DNA of 40,929 nucleotides from Polaribacter ponticola (GTDB lineage Bacteria; Bacteroidota; Bacteroidia; Flavobacteriales; Flavobacteriaceae). A program made the translations under genes and the position numbers. Of the stretch, positions 9,025 through 17,597 are shown piece after piece. The stretch's first letter is position 1. Each line of letters begins with the position of its first letter. The notes under the pieces are model-generated. The model was not told the DNA's origin. It saw only the letters and a list, made by a program, of their open reading frames with translations, and searched no databases. Location of the stretch: the NCBI RefSeq assembly GCF_026191475.2, contig NZ_JAOSLC020000001.1:1-40929 (forward strand), given 5' to 3'.

Positions 9025-9757
9025 TTGGTTCTTTTTTTAGTTGCTCTTCAAATTCACTTAAAAAAGTATATACATTAGTAGTTTTAGTTTCGTTATGAGA
9101 ACCAAATTTTGCGCCAGATAAATGCAATATCAATTTACCAAAACCACTACTATTTGGTGTTTTTTGCTTTTTAGTGGTTTTAGGAAATACAACTGGGAAT
9201 TGCGTGTACAAATATTCTCTACAACCTTGGTATGTTATCGCAGTTGCTAACAAAATTGGCTTATTAATTTTAGAGAGTGCTTTTGCACGCTCTTCTAGTT
9301 CGGTTTTATCAAATAATAAACGTTTTCCTTTTTCGTCTTTTTCTCTGTACAAAACAGCAACTAAATATTGTAAGTATTCAATATCTTTTGTTTTGTGCCA
9401 TCCTAAATACAAATCTTCTGCGTGTGCAAATTCATCTACATTTAAATTCGTAATTCTTTCATTTGGAGCAAACAATTGTTTGTTTTTGATTTTAATGACA
9501 CTGATGAATTTGGTGCGTTCTTGGTATTCGTATAAAAAAGAGTAATGTTTTTTTAATTCTGAAATTGGCACGTTTTTTAAAACTTTACCAGCTTTATATG
9601 CTTTGAAAAATTGCCACCAACGTACATTTAATAATGTAAAAAAGACTAATACATCTTGAATTGCATTTTTTTTAGAGTGAAAAATACTAGCCAACTTCTT
9701 TAGTTGACGTTCAGTTAGATCATTCCAATTAGTAGGTATGTTAATGTTTATTGTCAT
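9017..9757 (-). CDS. Hypothetical protein, late region
   Basis: 246 aa, lysine-rich and largely helical, starting MTININIPTNWNDLTERQLK. It lies directly after the candidate spanin gene (one-base gap) and overlaps the next gene. No domain was recognised. Confidence 0.55.
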   Translation of the reverse strand: MTININIPTNWNDLTERQLKKLASIFHSKKNAIQDVLVFFTLLNVRWWQFFKAYKAGKVLKNVPISELKKHYSFLYEYQERTKFISVIKIKNKQLFAPNERITNLNVDEFAHAEDLYLGWHKTKDIEYLQYLVAVLYREKDEKGKRLLFDKTELEERAKALSKINKPILLATAITYQGCREYLYTQFPVVFPKTTKKQKTPNSSGFGKLILHLSGAKFGSHNETKTTNVYTFLSEFEEQLKKEPNA

Positions 9758-9758
9758 T

Positions 9759-10217
9759 TTAAGTAATTACAGATTTTTTAAGTTTAGTAATTACTATACC
9801 AAATACAATAAAGCCAATTATTATAATGAAGCCTAGAGCTGCTATAGCATAAATAAAATATTGAGGATTAAAAGATGTTTCACTTTTAGTTTTTGTTTCA
9901 ATATCGTTTTGAATTGCTTCTTCTATTCGTGTAATTTTCTCGTTTATTTCGGCTTCTAAACAGTCTATTTTTTGATTCCCTTTTTTATCGAAAGTAGTCC
10001 TTAAAATAGTTTTAGTTTCGTAATTAACAGACGTTATAGTGGTGTCTTTATAAATTATATTTGGAAGCTCTAAAGTTGTTTTCCCTCCTTTTTTAGTAGT
10101 TTCTACAACTTCTGTTTTTGTGTCTTTTGTGCCTTTGTCTTTAGAAAAAAAACTTTTCATTGAAGAGCAGGAAGAAAGGAAAATAAAAATTAGAGTTATG
10201 TAGATTAATTTTTTCAT
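9759..10217 (-). CDS. Candidate unimolecular spanin (lipoprotein with C-terminal membrane anchor)
   Basis: 152 aa. A charged n-region and hydrophobic core end in LSSC, giving a lipobox with Cys17, so the N-terminus should be lipidated in the outer membrane. The middle (about 30-110) is a Thr/Lys-rich linker with a possible helix. A strong transmembrane segment follows at about 120-143, then a short basic tail. This two-membrane topology is that of u-spanins such as T1 gp11. It lies two bases after the endolysin gene and near the holin, which supports a role in outer-membrane disruption at lysis. No sequence match was made. Confidence 0.68.
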   Translation of the reverse strand: MKKLIYITLIFIFLSSCSSMKSFFSKDKGTKDTKTEVVETTKKGGKTTLELPNIIYKDTTITSVNYETKTILRTTFDKKGNQKIDCLEAEINEKITRIEEAIQNDIETKTKSETSFNPQYFIYAIAALGFIIIIGFIVFGIVITKLKKSVIT

Positions 10218-10219
10218 AA

Positions 10220-10672
10220 TTAAGGTTTTATTAATTCGAAGTGAGGAAAGTCATCGAAAGATTGATCATAATCTATAATTCCATCAGAATCCCAATTAGC
10301 ACCCCATCTAATTAAATGAGTAATTTCTCCTTTTTGGTATAATTCTTTTGCACAGGCATCTATTAGTCCTGCTATATAACTTAATGTTACTCTGTCATAG
10401 GCTAATTTTCTCCTAGTTGTTAAATCTGGATGATATCCATAAATATCTACAGCTAAACTGGGTTTATAGTTATGTTTTCCCATTTTAGAATAGCCATCAA
10501 TCTTTGATTTTCCTTCTACAAATAATTGATGTTGTCTTGATTTAGACCTATGTCCTTCAGATATGCCAAAATCTACTTTACTTATAGAGATTGCTAGACT
10601 CATTATTTTCTGTAAATCAGAATGGCAAGTTGATAGTTTCTTTGCGCTATTTTTACCGAATGTATATCCCAT
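10220..10672 (-). CDS. Endolysin, M15-family peptidase
   Basis: 150 aa. Motifs fit the M15 (VanY / L-alanoyl-D-glutamate endopeptidase-like) zinc peptidases: GHRSKSRQHQLFVEG, then HNYKPSLAVDIYG giving the HxxxxxxD ligand pair, RWGANWDSDG, and C-terminal DDFPHFEL with the last His ligand. It has no signal peptide, so it probably depends on the adjacent holin for release. It should cut peptide cross-links in peptidoglycan. The start overlaps the holin stop by one base. Confidence 0.9.
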   Translation of the reverse strand: MGYTFGKNSAKKLSTCHSDLQKIMSLAISISKVDFGISEGHRSKSRQHQLFVEGKSKIDGYSKMGKHNYKPSLAVDIYGYHPDLTTRRKLAYDRVTLSYIAGLIDACAKELYQKGEITHLIRWGANWDSDGIIDYDQSFDDFPHFELIKP

Positions 10673-11028
10673 TATCTTTCTAAATTATCAATTTCATCTT
10701 GAGAGACTTCTTCTACAGGTTTATCAATCTTTGCTTTTTTCTTTACAAATAATGATGCATAAGAAATCAGTTCTTGTATTTCGTCTAGAATATCTTTAGA
10801 AAACACTCCAGAAACAGAACACGCAACAAATATTACTTCATCGCTTGCGTTTAAATAATTTTTTAAAAGAACTCCAACGCAAAATCCTACAAAAGCAGAA
10901 ATTGCTAGAACACTTAAAAAACGTTTAAAACTCATTGTATTTCTTAATCGATGTACAATTGCTCCTATTAAACCGCCAATAACATACCCACCATATTTAG
11001 AAGCTACATTTATTAAGTAATCTTTCAT
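10672..11028 (-). CDS. Holin-like membrane protein
   Basis: 118 aa with two predicted membrane segments (about residues 12-27 GGYVIGGLIGAIV and 40-58 LSVLAISAFVGFCVGVLL), a possible third weak segment and a charged Lys/Glu-rich C-terminus, typical of holins. It sits immediately before the endolysin gene and overlaps the preceding membrane gene by four bases (ATGA). Confidence 0.72.
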   Translation of the reverse strand: MKDYLINVASKYGGYVIGGLIGAIVHRLRNTMSFKRFLSVLAISAFVGFCVGVLLKNYLNASDEVIFVACSVSGVFSKDILDEIQELISYASLFVKKKAKIDKPVEEVSQDEIDNLER

Positions 11029-11291
11029 TGTAAATAAATTATTAAAGTGATTACTAATCCGGGTATAATGGTAAATGCGAAATCTAAAAACTCAACATTT
11101 CCATGACCTTTAGAATCAAAAAATTCTTTTGAAGCTGCTAATACAACACTTGGTAATGCAATTAACCAAAGTGCATCAAAAATAAAAAATCCAATTACTC
11201 CTGCAATAGAGTATAAGAAGCCCCAATAAAAGTGACCTAACTTATCTGCTTTAGGTGTAAATTTTTGAATCAGTTTATATAAGTTTTTCAT
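11025..11291 (-). CDS. Small membrane protein, DUF2279/YfiM-like
   Basis: 88 aa from the ATG at 11291, which directly follows the stop of the upstream gene; a longer frame from 11336 would overlap that gene by 44 bases and is less likely. It contains DKLGHFYWGFLYSI, KEFFDSKGHGNVEFLDFAF and two or three hydrophobic segments, a pattern resembling DUF2279/YfiM-type membrane proteins. Being in the lysis cluster it may be an auxiliary holin. Confidence 0.6.
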   Translation of the reverse strand: MKNLYKLIQKFTPKADKLGHFYWGFLYSIAGVIGFFIFDALWLIALPSVVLAASKEFFDSKGHGNVEFLDFAFTIIPGLVITLIIYLQ

Positions 11292-11292
11292 A

Positions 11293-11724
11293 CTAATTAG
11301 GTATTGATATTTGTTTTGAATAGAAAAAACCGCCAATTAACCTTATAACAGCGTGAGTTAACCAATTTTTAAATTTCTTTTTAGGGGCTAATTTTTTACG
11401 CCAAAGCGTACGCTCTTTATCAGCGAATAAACGAGCTTCATAAAAACTATTATTGAAGTGCTGAATTTGTCCAACTTTATCAACCCATAACTTATCGTGA
11501 ATTAAATCTCCCAGAAAACCTTTATCTATTGGAGAAAAAATAGACCACGCCCATTTTGGTACTGAAGCTAAATCTGTTATAAAGCCTTTTTCGATCGTTA
11601 ATACATAACCATCTGATAAAGTAACTTCGATATCTTCAGTAACTTCAAAGGTGCGTTCTCCATCGAAATGAGGAACATACCTTATAGGTATATAGATTGG
11701 TGTCTGGAGGAATTGCAACTTCAT
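11293..11724 (-). CDS. DUF1353 domain protein
   Basis: 143 aa. The core GFITDLASVPKWAWSIFSP followed by LGDLIHDKLW matches the DUF1353 signature (GF.TDlaSvP ... HD.LY). DUF1353 proteins are frequent near phage tail-fibre and lysis genes; their function is unknown. The start overlaps the previous stop by one base. Confidence 0.8.
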   Translation of the reverse strand: MKLQFLQTPIYIPIRYVPHFDGERTFEVTEDIEVTLSDGYVLTIEKGFITDLASVPKWAWSIFSPIDKGFLGDLIHDKLWVDKVGQIQHFNNSFYEARLFADKERTLWRKKLAPKKKFKNWLTHAVIRLIGGFFYSKQISIPN

Positions 11725-12245
11725 TACTCTTCAAAGTTGAATTGCACACCTAAAGGTTCTCCATTTAATTTCCAACTTTTTAAAACAAATGCTTTTGCTA
11801 ACTGTAGTCCCATTGCATCAAGGTTTGGATGAAAAATTAGTGCATCTCCAATATTATCTTTTAAAAGATAGCTTTGAATAGATGTGTAATTTGGGAAACC
11901 AACTTCAATAGGTTCTGAACCATCTAATTGACCACCTTCTTGTAAGTAAACAAATAAATCTTTTGTTTCTCCGTCTTTTGTTACATAAGTAGGAGCATAG
12001 CTATTTGGAGTAAATTCTAAAGTATCAGCATCTAATACTTTAATTTTATCTACTTCAAATGGTTTTAATTCTCCATTTTCATCTTTGAACTGAATATCTT
12101 TATAGTTCTGGCATAACCAAAAAGAGATTTTTAATTTATCTAACAAAGGAATGTCTGAAAATTCGCCATCAGAGACAAATATATCTTTGAGTATCTCTTT
12201 TGTAATTGGATGAATGTAATTTGAATTTTTTAATACTAGTTTCAT
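11724..12245 (-). CDS. Hypothetical protein, fibre/lysis junction
   Basis: 173 aa, acidic, start MKLVLKNSNYIHPITKEILK, no signal peptide or membrane segment. It lies between the fibre-like gene and the DUF1353 gene, which suggests a tail-fibre chaperone or fibre-associated role, but only from position. Confidence 0.55.
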   Translation of the reverse strand: MKLVLKNSNYIHPITKEILKDIFVSDGEFSDIPLLDKLKISFWLCQNYKDIQFKDENGELKPFEVDKIKVLDADTLEFTPNSYAPTYVTKDGETKDLFVYLQEGGQLDGSEPIEVGFPNYTSIQSYLLKDNIGDALIFHPNLDAMGLQLAKAFVLKSWKLNGEPLGVQFNFEE

Positions 12246-12256
12246 ATTATTTAATT

Positions 12257-12865
12257 TTATTGTGCTACGGGTAAGTTATTTGAATGAGTTTTAGCTAAAT
12301 TTTGGAAAGAACCAGATTCTGAAGATATATTCCATCCTGTAAGCCAATTAATTGAAGCAAATTGACCTCTTGATACAAATAAGTTTCTCACAGCAATAGA
12401 AGGAATTGTCCAGTTAGTGTTTAATTCTCCTATATATATGACAGGTAAATTATTTTCAAAACCTAACCGAACTACATGGCTAACAACTGTGTTATTACCT
12501 AAAATAGTACAAGAAGAATTTTCCCATAAACCTAAATGGGCAGATATTATCAGTGTAAAAGATGTGTTTACAGAATAATTAATTACATCAATTACTATAG
12601 TACCTAAGCAGTTACTAGGCTTATAAGGTAAAGTTATTTTTAAAGCGCCTGTAAAAGCTGAATTTAAATGTTTATTGCCATCTATAGGAACTAAAAGTGT
12701 ACAATCGTTATAAGCTACAACCCCAGGAGTATTTCCATTCAAGTCATCTAACCGTTGTTTATTGTCTTTAGTGTTGTCATGAAGTTTACGAATATTCGTT
12801 CTTAAACCATCTCCTTGACCATCATTAGGTGTTGTTCCTGTATTAATTGTATCGTAAAATGCCAT
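12257..12865 (-). CDS. Tail fibre/collar-like protein
   Basis: 202 aa. The N-terminal INTGTTPNDGQGDGLRTNI resembles the GTTPNDGTGD.LR element common at the start of phage fibre or appendage proteins. The rest is beta-rich with many Asn, Ser and Thr, as expected for an exposed trimeric fibre or receptor-binding domain. It starts two bases after the small 38-aa gene. Confidence 0.62.
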   Translation of the reverse strand: MAFYDTINTGTTPNDGQGDGLRTNIRKLHDNTKDNKQRLDDLNGNTPGVVAYNDCTLLVPIDGNKHLNSAFTGALKITLPYKPSNCLGTIVIDVINYSVNTSFTLIISAHLGLWENSSCTILGNNTVVSHVVRLGFENNLPVIYIGELNTNWTIPSIAVRNLFVSRGQFASINWLTGWNISSESGSFQNLAKTHSNNLPVAQ

Positions 12866-12866
12866 A

Positions 12867-12983
12867 TTAATCTATATCACAAGTTATGTTTTCGTTATCG
12901 CAAGTAATTGTTTCCGAATCGCTCTTAAAAAAGGAGGCGACACGATTAACTCCTTGTTTTAAAACACTAAAAATTCGTATCAT
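12867..12983 (-). CDS. 38-aa protein sharing a CDID tail with a tail-tube-like protein
   Basis: Short ORF of 39 codons. Its C-terminus SETITCDNENITCDID matches the last residues of the 206-aa protein at 19088-19708 (YETITSDRDDVSCDID), with FK and a hydrophobic helix in register before it. The first 15 bases of the 3' end (TAATCTATATCACAA in plus-strand form) are identical in both. It is first in its transcription unit, 27 bases after the box at 13010, and ends one base before the fibre gene. Function unknown. Confidence 0.62.
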   Translation of the reverse strand: MIRIFSVLKQGVNRVASFFKSDSETITCDNENITCDID

Positions 12984-13009
12984 AATTCAAATATCTAGCT
13001 AATCCCATT

Positions 13010-13023
13010 TTTAAAATAGGACA
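13010..13023 (-). promoter_or_regulatory. Late promoter-like box 2
   Basis: TTTAAAATAGGACA (plus-strand form), 27 bases upstream of the 38-aa gene that heads the fibre/lysis unit. Confidence 0.6.
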
Positions 13024-13159
13024 ACTTTTTACAAGCCAACTAAAGACTTGGTATTGGTTAATGTTATATGCTTTTGTGCTTCTTTAATCTGATATTCTGG
13101 AAATTTTACAGTATTCGAAACCATTAGCTTAATTGCCAGTTTTAAATATTCTTCGCCTT

Positions 13160-13972
13160 CTACTTTCTTGCTTTTTTTGTGTGGACCAGAAAGTCATTCA
13201 CTTTTAAGTTAATATTGGTAACTGTTTTTTCATAAGGCAATACATCAAATCGCATGTGCATTCCTTTAGCATCTAAAACAAACATTCCGTTATCTACTGT
13301 TTTCATTATTGTAAAAGCAACAATAGATTGTTGTAATAATTCTTTTACTTGTTTTCTTACTGTATCTGTTTGGTTAATTTTTAAAGCCACTAATAAGTTT
13401 GATCCTATAACTGGACTGATAAATTGATCTTCGACAACTTTAAGCGTAGGTTTCATAGCTACAAAAGTTTGCCTACTGTTAAAGATGTGATAGTATTTAT
13501 TAAGAATTGACGTTTTGTTTACTAATAATTCTTTGTAAACTGTATAGCAATCTGAACTAAACCACGCAGAAAATTTATCTGCAGATTTTTCCATTACTTC
13601 TAATAATTCATCCAATGCTTCGTGACCAGACTTTTTAAAAGAGCGTTGCAATTCTTTAAATTGTTTATCGGATGCAGTTTTTGTGTTTTCATTAGCGGTT
13701 ACATGAATACCATTATCTGTAACTTGAACAGCTCCTATAGGTAAATACAAGTAATAGCCAAAATTAGCAACTGCTTCTTGAGCTAATGCTTGAGCTTCTT
13801 TTATAATTGCATCCGTTTGTGCAGATTCAAATACTAATAATTGAGCTGAACCAATTAAAGGTTTCAAAAAATTACGTTCGGCTTTTCTTAAATAAGGTTT
13901 TACATTATCTATATCTACTGAACCATTTACAGAAATATATTCTCGAAGTGTTGCTGTATCTTTTATAATCAT
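13160..13972 (-). CDS. Head-completion-like protein, frame-broken near its 3' end
   Basis: 270 aa, mostly helical, beginning MIIKDTATLREYISVNGSVD, directly after the portal gene (four-base overlap). Location and length suggest a head-closure protein, possibly DUF6712-like. The 0 frame stops at 13160 just after ACA AAA AAA GCA. One extra A in that A7 run, or a -1 slip on A AAA AAA, continues for 47 residues (KKVEGEEYLKLAIKLMVS...) to a TAA at 13029, filling an otherwise gene-free gap and giving about 314 aa. Confidence 0.66.
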   Translation of the reverse strand: MIIKDTATLREYISVNGSVDIDNVKPYLRKAERNFLKPLIGSAQLLVFESAQTDAIIKEAQALAQEAVANFGYYLYLPIGAVQVTDNGIHVTANENTKTASDKQFKELQRSFKKSGHEALDELLEVMEKSADKFSAWFSSDCYTVYKELLVNKTSILNKYYHIFNSRQTFVAMKPTLKVVEDQFISPVIGSNLLVALKINQTDTVRKQVKELLQQSIVAFTIMKTVDNGMFVLDAKGMHMRFDVLPYEKTVTNINLKVNDFLVHTKKARK

Positions 13973-15315
13973 AATTGAGCTTCTTTTTGTGTTCCTGTAG
14001 GGTTTTGATCTAAAGTTGTAAAAGTTGTTTCTTCAAAACCACCAACTAGTTTTTCGTCCCAACCATTGTAATCTTGAATAAATTCAAAAATTTCTAAAGT
14101 GGTTTCTCTGTCTGGTTTTTTTAAAGCGGATAGAATAAACCAATCTAATCTTTTATCACTTCCAGAACCACCACCGTCTTTTGTACCAGGTACTCCTGCA
14201 CCAATTAAAGAAGGAGAAACTCCTGCTGCTGTTAAAGCTGCTTGTATTCCTGCTGCTGTATCATCTAGATACGCACCGTCTTTTTTACCTTTTTCGATTT
14301 CAGTAATTTTTAGTCCAGGTTGTGGAGTGCCATTATCATCTTTATAAATAATTGACATAATACTTTTACCTCCATTTTCTACACCACGTAATGATTGATC
14401 TAATTGTTCAATAAATTCTTTTCTAATTTCATCTTGTTTTTCTGGAGTAAAACCTTCCCACTTATTATTATACTTTCTTTCAAAGTATTCTTCAAAGACT
14501 TCAACGTGTAGATTCACGTTCATTTTTTCTTCTAAAAAGGCTTTCTTAAATTTTGGTATGGAATTAATAATATCTAACCAACCACTACTTTCTATAGACT
14601 GCCATTCTGGATCTGGATAATAACCGCTAGTAAGCATTGGAAAACAAACAGGACGAACAAAGTTGTGGATTTTATGTTTTTTGCAGTATTCCTTTACTTC
14701 TTCAGCTGATAAAAAAGAGTTGATTAAAGGTATTTTATCTACATATTTTGATGCAACATCAACGCCTTCTTCCCATTTAGAAGAAACGTACAAATTATTT
14801 ATTGTACGTGTGTTTTCGTCCATAATTTCAAAACGACTATCTGCTGCGAATTGTCGTTTTACTCGATTTATTTTTTTGAAATCTTTAGACAAAACATATT
14901 CTGGACACGCAAAATGCCAGTATTCTTCATCAGAAATAATTTCTTTAAAAAAACGCTTCATCCTGTTACGTTTAAAAAAAGCATTAATCTCTGGATGCTT
15001 GTGTAAAGGAATTTGTTTTATAATTCGTTTTGCATTTTCGTAAGTTTCTTCTGCTAAAATAAAACCAGAACCATAGTGTGCATTTATATTAACTCTTAAA
15101 CCCCTTCTTAATGTTCCAGTGGGTTTTATTTTCTTTGTTATTTTTTGAGGATAGTCATTATTAGCACCCCAAGCTGCAATTTTACCAGAAGCGTTTTCGG
15201 TATGCAGAATTACACTAGTTACATTTGCATCTGTTTTTTTAGTTGAAGCGAACGAAACTATAGCTTTGGTATTTCCTCCTGTAATGGCTACATCGCCTAT
15301 AAATGTTGTACTCAT
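13969..15315 (-). CDS. Portal protein
   Basis: 448 aa. The C-terminal AAGVSPSLIGAGVPG and KDGGGSGSDKRLDWFILSAL are characteristic of portal proteins of Bacteroidota siphophages, and position after terminase and before the head-completion gene agrees. It would form the dodecameric DNA entry channel at one capsid vertex. The start is the ATG at 15315, 34 bases after the preceding stop. Confidence 0.82.
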   Translation of the reverse strand: MSTTFIGDVAITGGNTKAIVSFASTKKTDANVTSVILHTENASGKIAAWGANNDYPQKITKKIKPTGTLRRGLRVNINAHYGSGFILAEETYENAKRIIKQIPLHKHPEINAFFKRNRMKRFFKEIISDEEYWHFACPEYVLSKDFKKINRVKRQFAADSRFEIMDENTRTINNLYVSSKWEEGVDVASKYVDKIPLINSFLSAEEVKEYCKKHKIHNFVRPVCFPMLTSGYYPDPEWQSIESSGWLDIINSIPKFKKAFLEEKMNVNLHVEVFEEYFERKYNNKWEGFTPEKQDEIRKEFIEQLDQSLRGVENGGKSIMSIIYKDDNGTPQPGLKITEIEKGKKDGAYLDDTAAGIQAALTAAGVSPSLIGAGVPGTKDGGGSGSDKRLDWFILSALKKPDRETTLEIFEFIQDYNGWDEKLVGGFEETTFTTLDQNPTGTQKEAQL

Positions 15316-15349
15316 TAATAAATAACTTTTTTACCGTTAATTGAAATAA

Positions 15350-15688
15350 TTAATCGGATATGAATTTTTTCTTTTGCCCATTTTGTAGTTCTAAATTTCT
15401 AGTTCGGTTTTCAAAATGGTTCGGATTCTTTTTTGCTATTACTGGAGTCTGAACTTCTTTAATTAAAAAATGAGTTTTGGTTGATGAAAATCTTAAAGAA
15501 GATTTTGTTTTTAAATTATCAACTTTAGCTCTTAATTTTTTCACTTGCTTATACTCATAAAGTTTACCGCCAGTTTTAGAATTTCTTTGAAGCGAACGAA
15601 ATGTGATGTCAAAAGGATAAGCGTTACCTTCTTTATCTTTTTTATCGATTATCGCAAGTGCATCCTTTAAAGAAATAGTTTCTTCCAT
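15350..15688 (-). CDS. Hypothetical basic protein before portal
   Basis: 112 aa, Lys/Arg-rich, start MEETISLKDALAIIDKKDKE. The middle (TFRSLQRNSKTGGKLYEYK) resembles small virion-region proteins of Bacteroidota phages, but no named family was recognised. It heads the portal transcription unit, 26 bases downstream of the late box at 15715. Confidence 0.58.
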   Translation of the reverse strand: MEETISLKDALAIIDKKDKEGNAYPFDITFRSLQRNSKTGGKLYEYKQVKKLRAKVDNLKTKSSLRFSSTKTHFLIKEVQTPVIAKKNPNHFENRTRNLELQNGQKKKFISD

Positions 15689-15714
15689 AATGCTAATTTC
15701 GTGCGACTAGTCAT

Positions 15715-15728
15715 TTTAAAATAGGACA
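15715..15728 (-). promoter_or_regulatory. Late promoter-like box 3
   Basis: TTTAAAATAGGACA (plus-strand form), upstream of the portal unit. Confidence 0.6.
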
Positions 15729-16082
15729 GAATATTTTTAATCATTTTTGTAGTAGAAAAGAAGATTATTTCTAATAAAAGCACGTTTTTTTATTAGGATA
15801 AGATTAAAAAACAAACTATTCGCATTGTTTTCTTATTGATAATCTCATTTTTTTAATAGTAAGTGTTTTATTTTCAAATACTTAAATGTTAAAATATTCT
15901 TGTAGAATCTCTTTTAAGAGTTTGTGTAATCGCCTCGTCCTTTGACGAATGACAATTGCCATAGTCAGAAAATGAGGATATATGAATTTTAAGTATGGTT
16001 TAAGCTATTTACACTCCTAGCAACAATACATTATACAGTTGTTGGGTTGCTATCCTTAGAACATTTTATTTGATTTTGATGT
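15729..16082. other. Gene-free stretch between terminase and portal unit
   Basis: About 350 bases without a credible ORF on either strand. It holds the hairpin TCGTC-CTTT-GACGA (15935-15948), the 12-mer TGACAATTGCCA (15950-15961) that recurs in inverted orientation at three late boxes, and a near-palindrome AGCAACAA...TTGTTGGGTTGCT (16019-16053). It may hold a regulatory site or small RNA; nothing decides between these. Confidence 0.4.
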
Positions 16083-17597
16083 TTACATCGTAGTTGGTAA
16101 GTCCCAGTATTCTTTTGCTGGTTTGAGTAGGTGCTTATAGATAGAATAGATAGGGATATCAAATGCATCTGGTAGGTGGGTGGTGTGTGCTTGATTCATA
16201 GAACTATTACGTTCATCTTTCTTTACTTTCTCTATTCCATTCTTACCTTCTTTAGCTTCAGCACGTTCCAAGCCAATGATAAGATTAGGGCAATTGTATT
16301 CGTTTATTTCTATAGCAGGATATCGTGAACTACTTTGTTTCAACATCATATTGATAAGAATATATTTATCATTATGTGGTGCAACAGGCTTGCGTTTACT
16401 CTTGTCATAAACTGTCCATCCTTTCTTTTTTAGTAATGAAACCAATACATCTCCATAGGTTTCATTTGTGCCTTTCTTTACCTTGGCATTACCATCGTGT
16501 CCATAATACAAATGCACTGTTTTGTTAGGTAGTGGCGCATAATATTCAACAAAATCATTAATTAAATCTTCTTCATCTTTAGAATCACTTTGTTGTGATG
16601 CCCAAAACTCTTTTAGAGTCCTATGTTTATTAGGTAGTTTCTGCTGTACAATTGCACCAGAAAAAGTACCCCAATCTATAGATAAGATTAAAGGTCTGCT
16701 CTTATCTATATCACAATCTTGTTTACAATTGAATGATGCCTTTGTATAATTACCTGTGATGCTTACCAAATAATCATTCTCTTCATCTACATAATAATGA
16801 TGTGGTTTTAATTGAGGATAAAAACCGTCTAATATTTCTGTTGGGCGTTCGTTTAAAATTTCTGCTCTATAATGCAGTTCACTTGGTGCTTCTGCTTTAA
16901 TTTGCTCTAAATATCCATCTTGTAAATTGTGCATATTTACTTCTGCAGATGCTTTTATAAAGTAATGTGTTTTTCTGTTTTCTGGTAATTTGCAGAATTC
17001 TTCTTTATCTGTAAACCATTTACCTCTTTTAGTCATTGCAGTGGAAGATGCGTATATTTTAGCACCAAATAAAGAACAATTTTCAAAACGTGCCTCTTTT
17101 GCTCTATTTGTAATGGTAACGTTATTGTATAATTTTACAGGATCAAATAAAACAGCTTCATCGCCAACTTCTCCAAAAGAATTTAAACCACGTCCAGAGC
17201 TGGTATTATCCATAGAAACAAACTGAAACGTACAGCCATTAGACCAATGCATAATGTTGTTCCATTTGTCTGGAGTGTAAATTGGTGCATCATAGCCTAA
17301 TTTAGTACCATCTTTACCAATTACATAATCTATATTTTCAAAAATATTTAGTTTTTTAAGTGCATTTTTTGTTGAAGGTAGCATTGTTGCTAAAATCTGT
17401 TGGTATGTAGGACCCACAAAAGCAAATGAGGCTCCAGGCATTTGTTGCACCATTCTCAACATAATATAAGCGAGAATAAAAGACTTTCCAGTTCCACGTC
17501 CCCATTCTAAATAGATGACTTTTTTACCTCCAAATTCTATTTGAATTACAACATCTAATTGCGCATCATTCAACTCAAATTTTAATTTATTCTTCAT
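16083..17597 (-). CDS. terL: Terminase large subunit
   Basis: 504 aa DNA-packaging motor. Walker A is WGRGTGKSF (about 32-40), with SFGEVGDEAVLF as the likely Walker B region; the C-terminal RNase H-like nuclease domain begins with the Asp of LILSIDWGTFSG (about 307). Length and order are normal for a terminase. It overlaps the presumed small subunit by 11 bases. Confidence 0.9.
   Translation of the reverse strand: MKNKLKFELNDAQLDVVIQIEFGGKKVIYLEWGRGTGKSFILAYIMLRMVQQMPGASFAFVGPTYQQILATMLPSTKNALKKLNIFENIDYVIGKDGTKLGYDAPIYTPDKWNNIMHWSNGCTFQFVSMDNTSSGRGLNSFGEVGDEAVLFDPVKLYNNVTITNRAKEARFENCSLFGAKIYASSTAMTKRGKWFTDKEEFCKLPENRKTHYFIKASAEVNMHNLQDGYLEQIKAEAPSELHYRAEILNERPTEILDGFYPQLKPHHYYVDEENDYLVSITGNYTKASFNCKQDCDIDKSRPLILSIDWGTFSGAIVQQKLPNKHRTLKEFWASQQSDSKDEEDLINDFVEYYAPLPNKTVHLYYGHDGNAKVKKGTNETYGDVLVSLLKKKGWTVYDKSKRKPVAPHNDKYILINMMLKQSSSRYPAIEINEYNCPNLIIGLERAEAKEGKNGIEKVKKDERNSSMNQAHTTHLPDAFDIPIYSIYKHLLKPAKEYWDLPTTM

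Noticed and set aside
8512..9757. Tail chaperone frameshift pair before the tape measure
   Set aside because: Neither of the two genes before the tape measure unit has a downstream extension frame with a phased slippery site; they overlap by eight bases only.
11025..11336. 103-aa version of the small membrane protein
   Set aside because: It would overlap the upstream gene by 44 bases; the ATG at 11291 directly after that stop is the more natural start.
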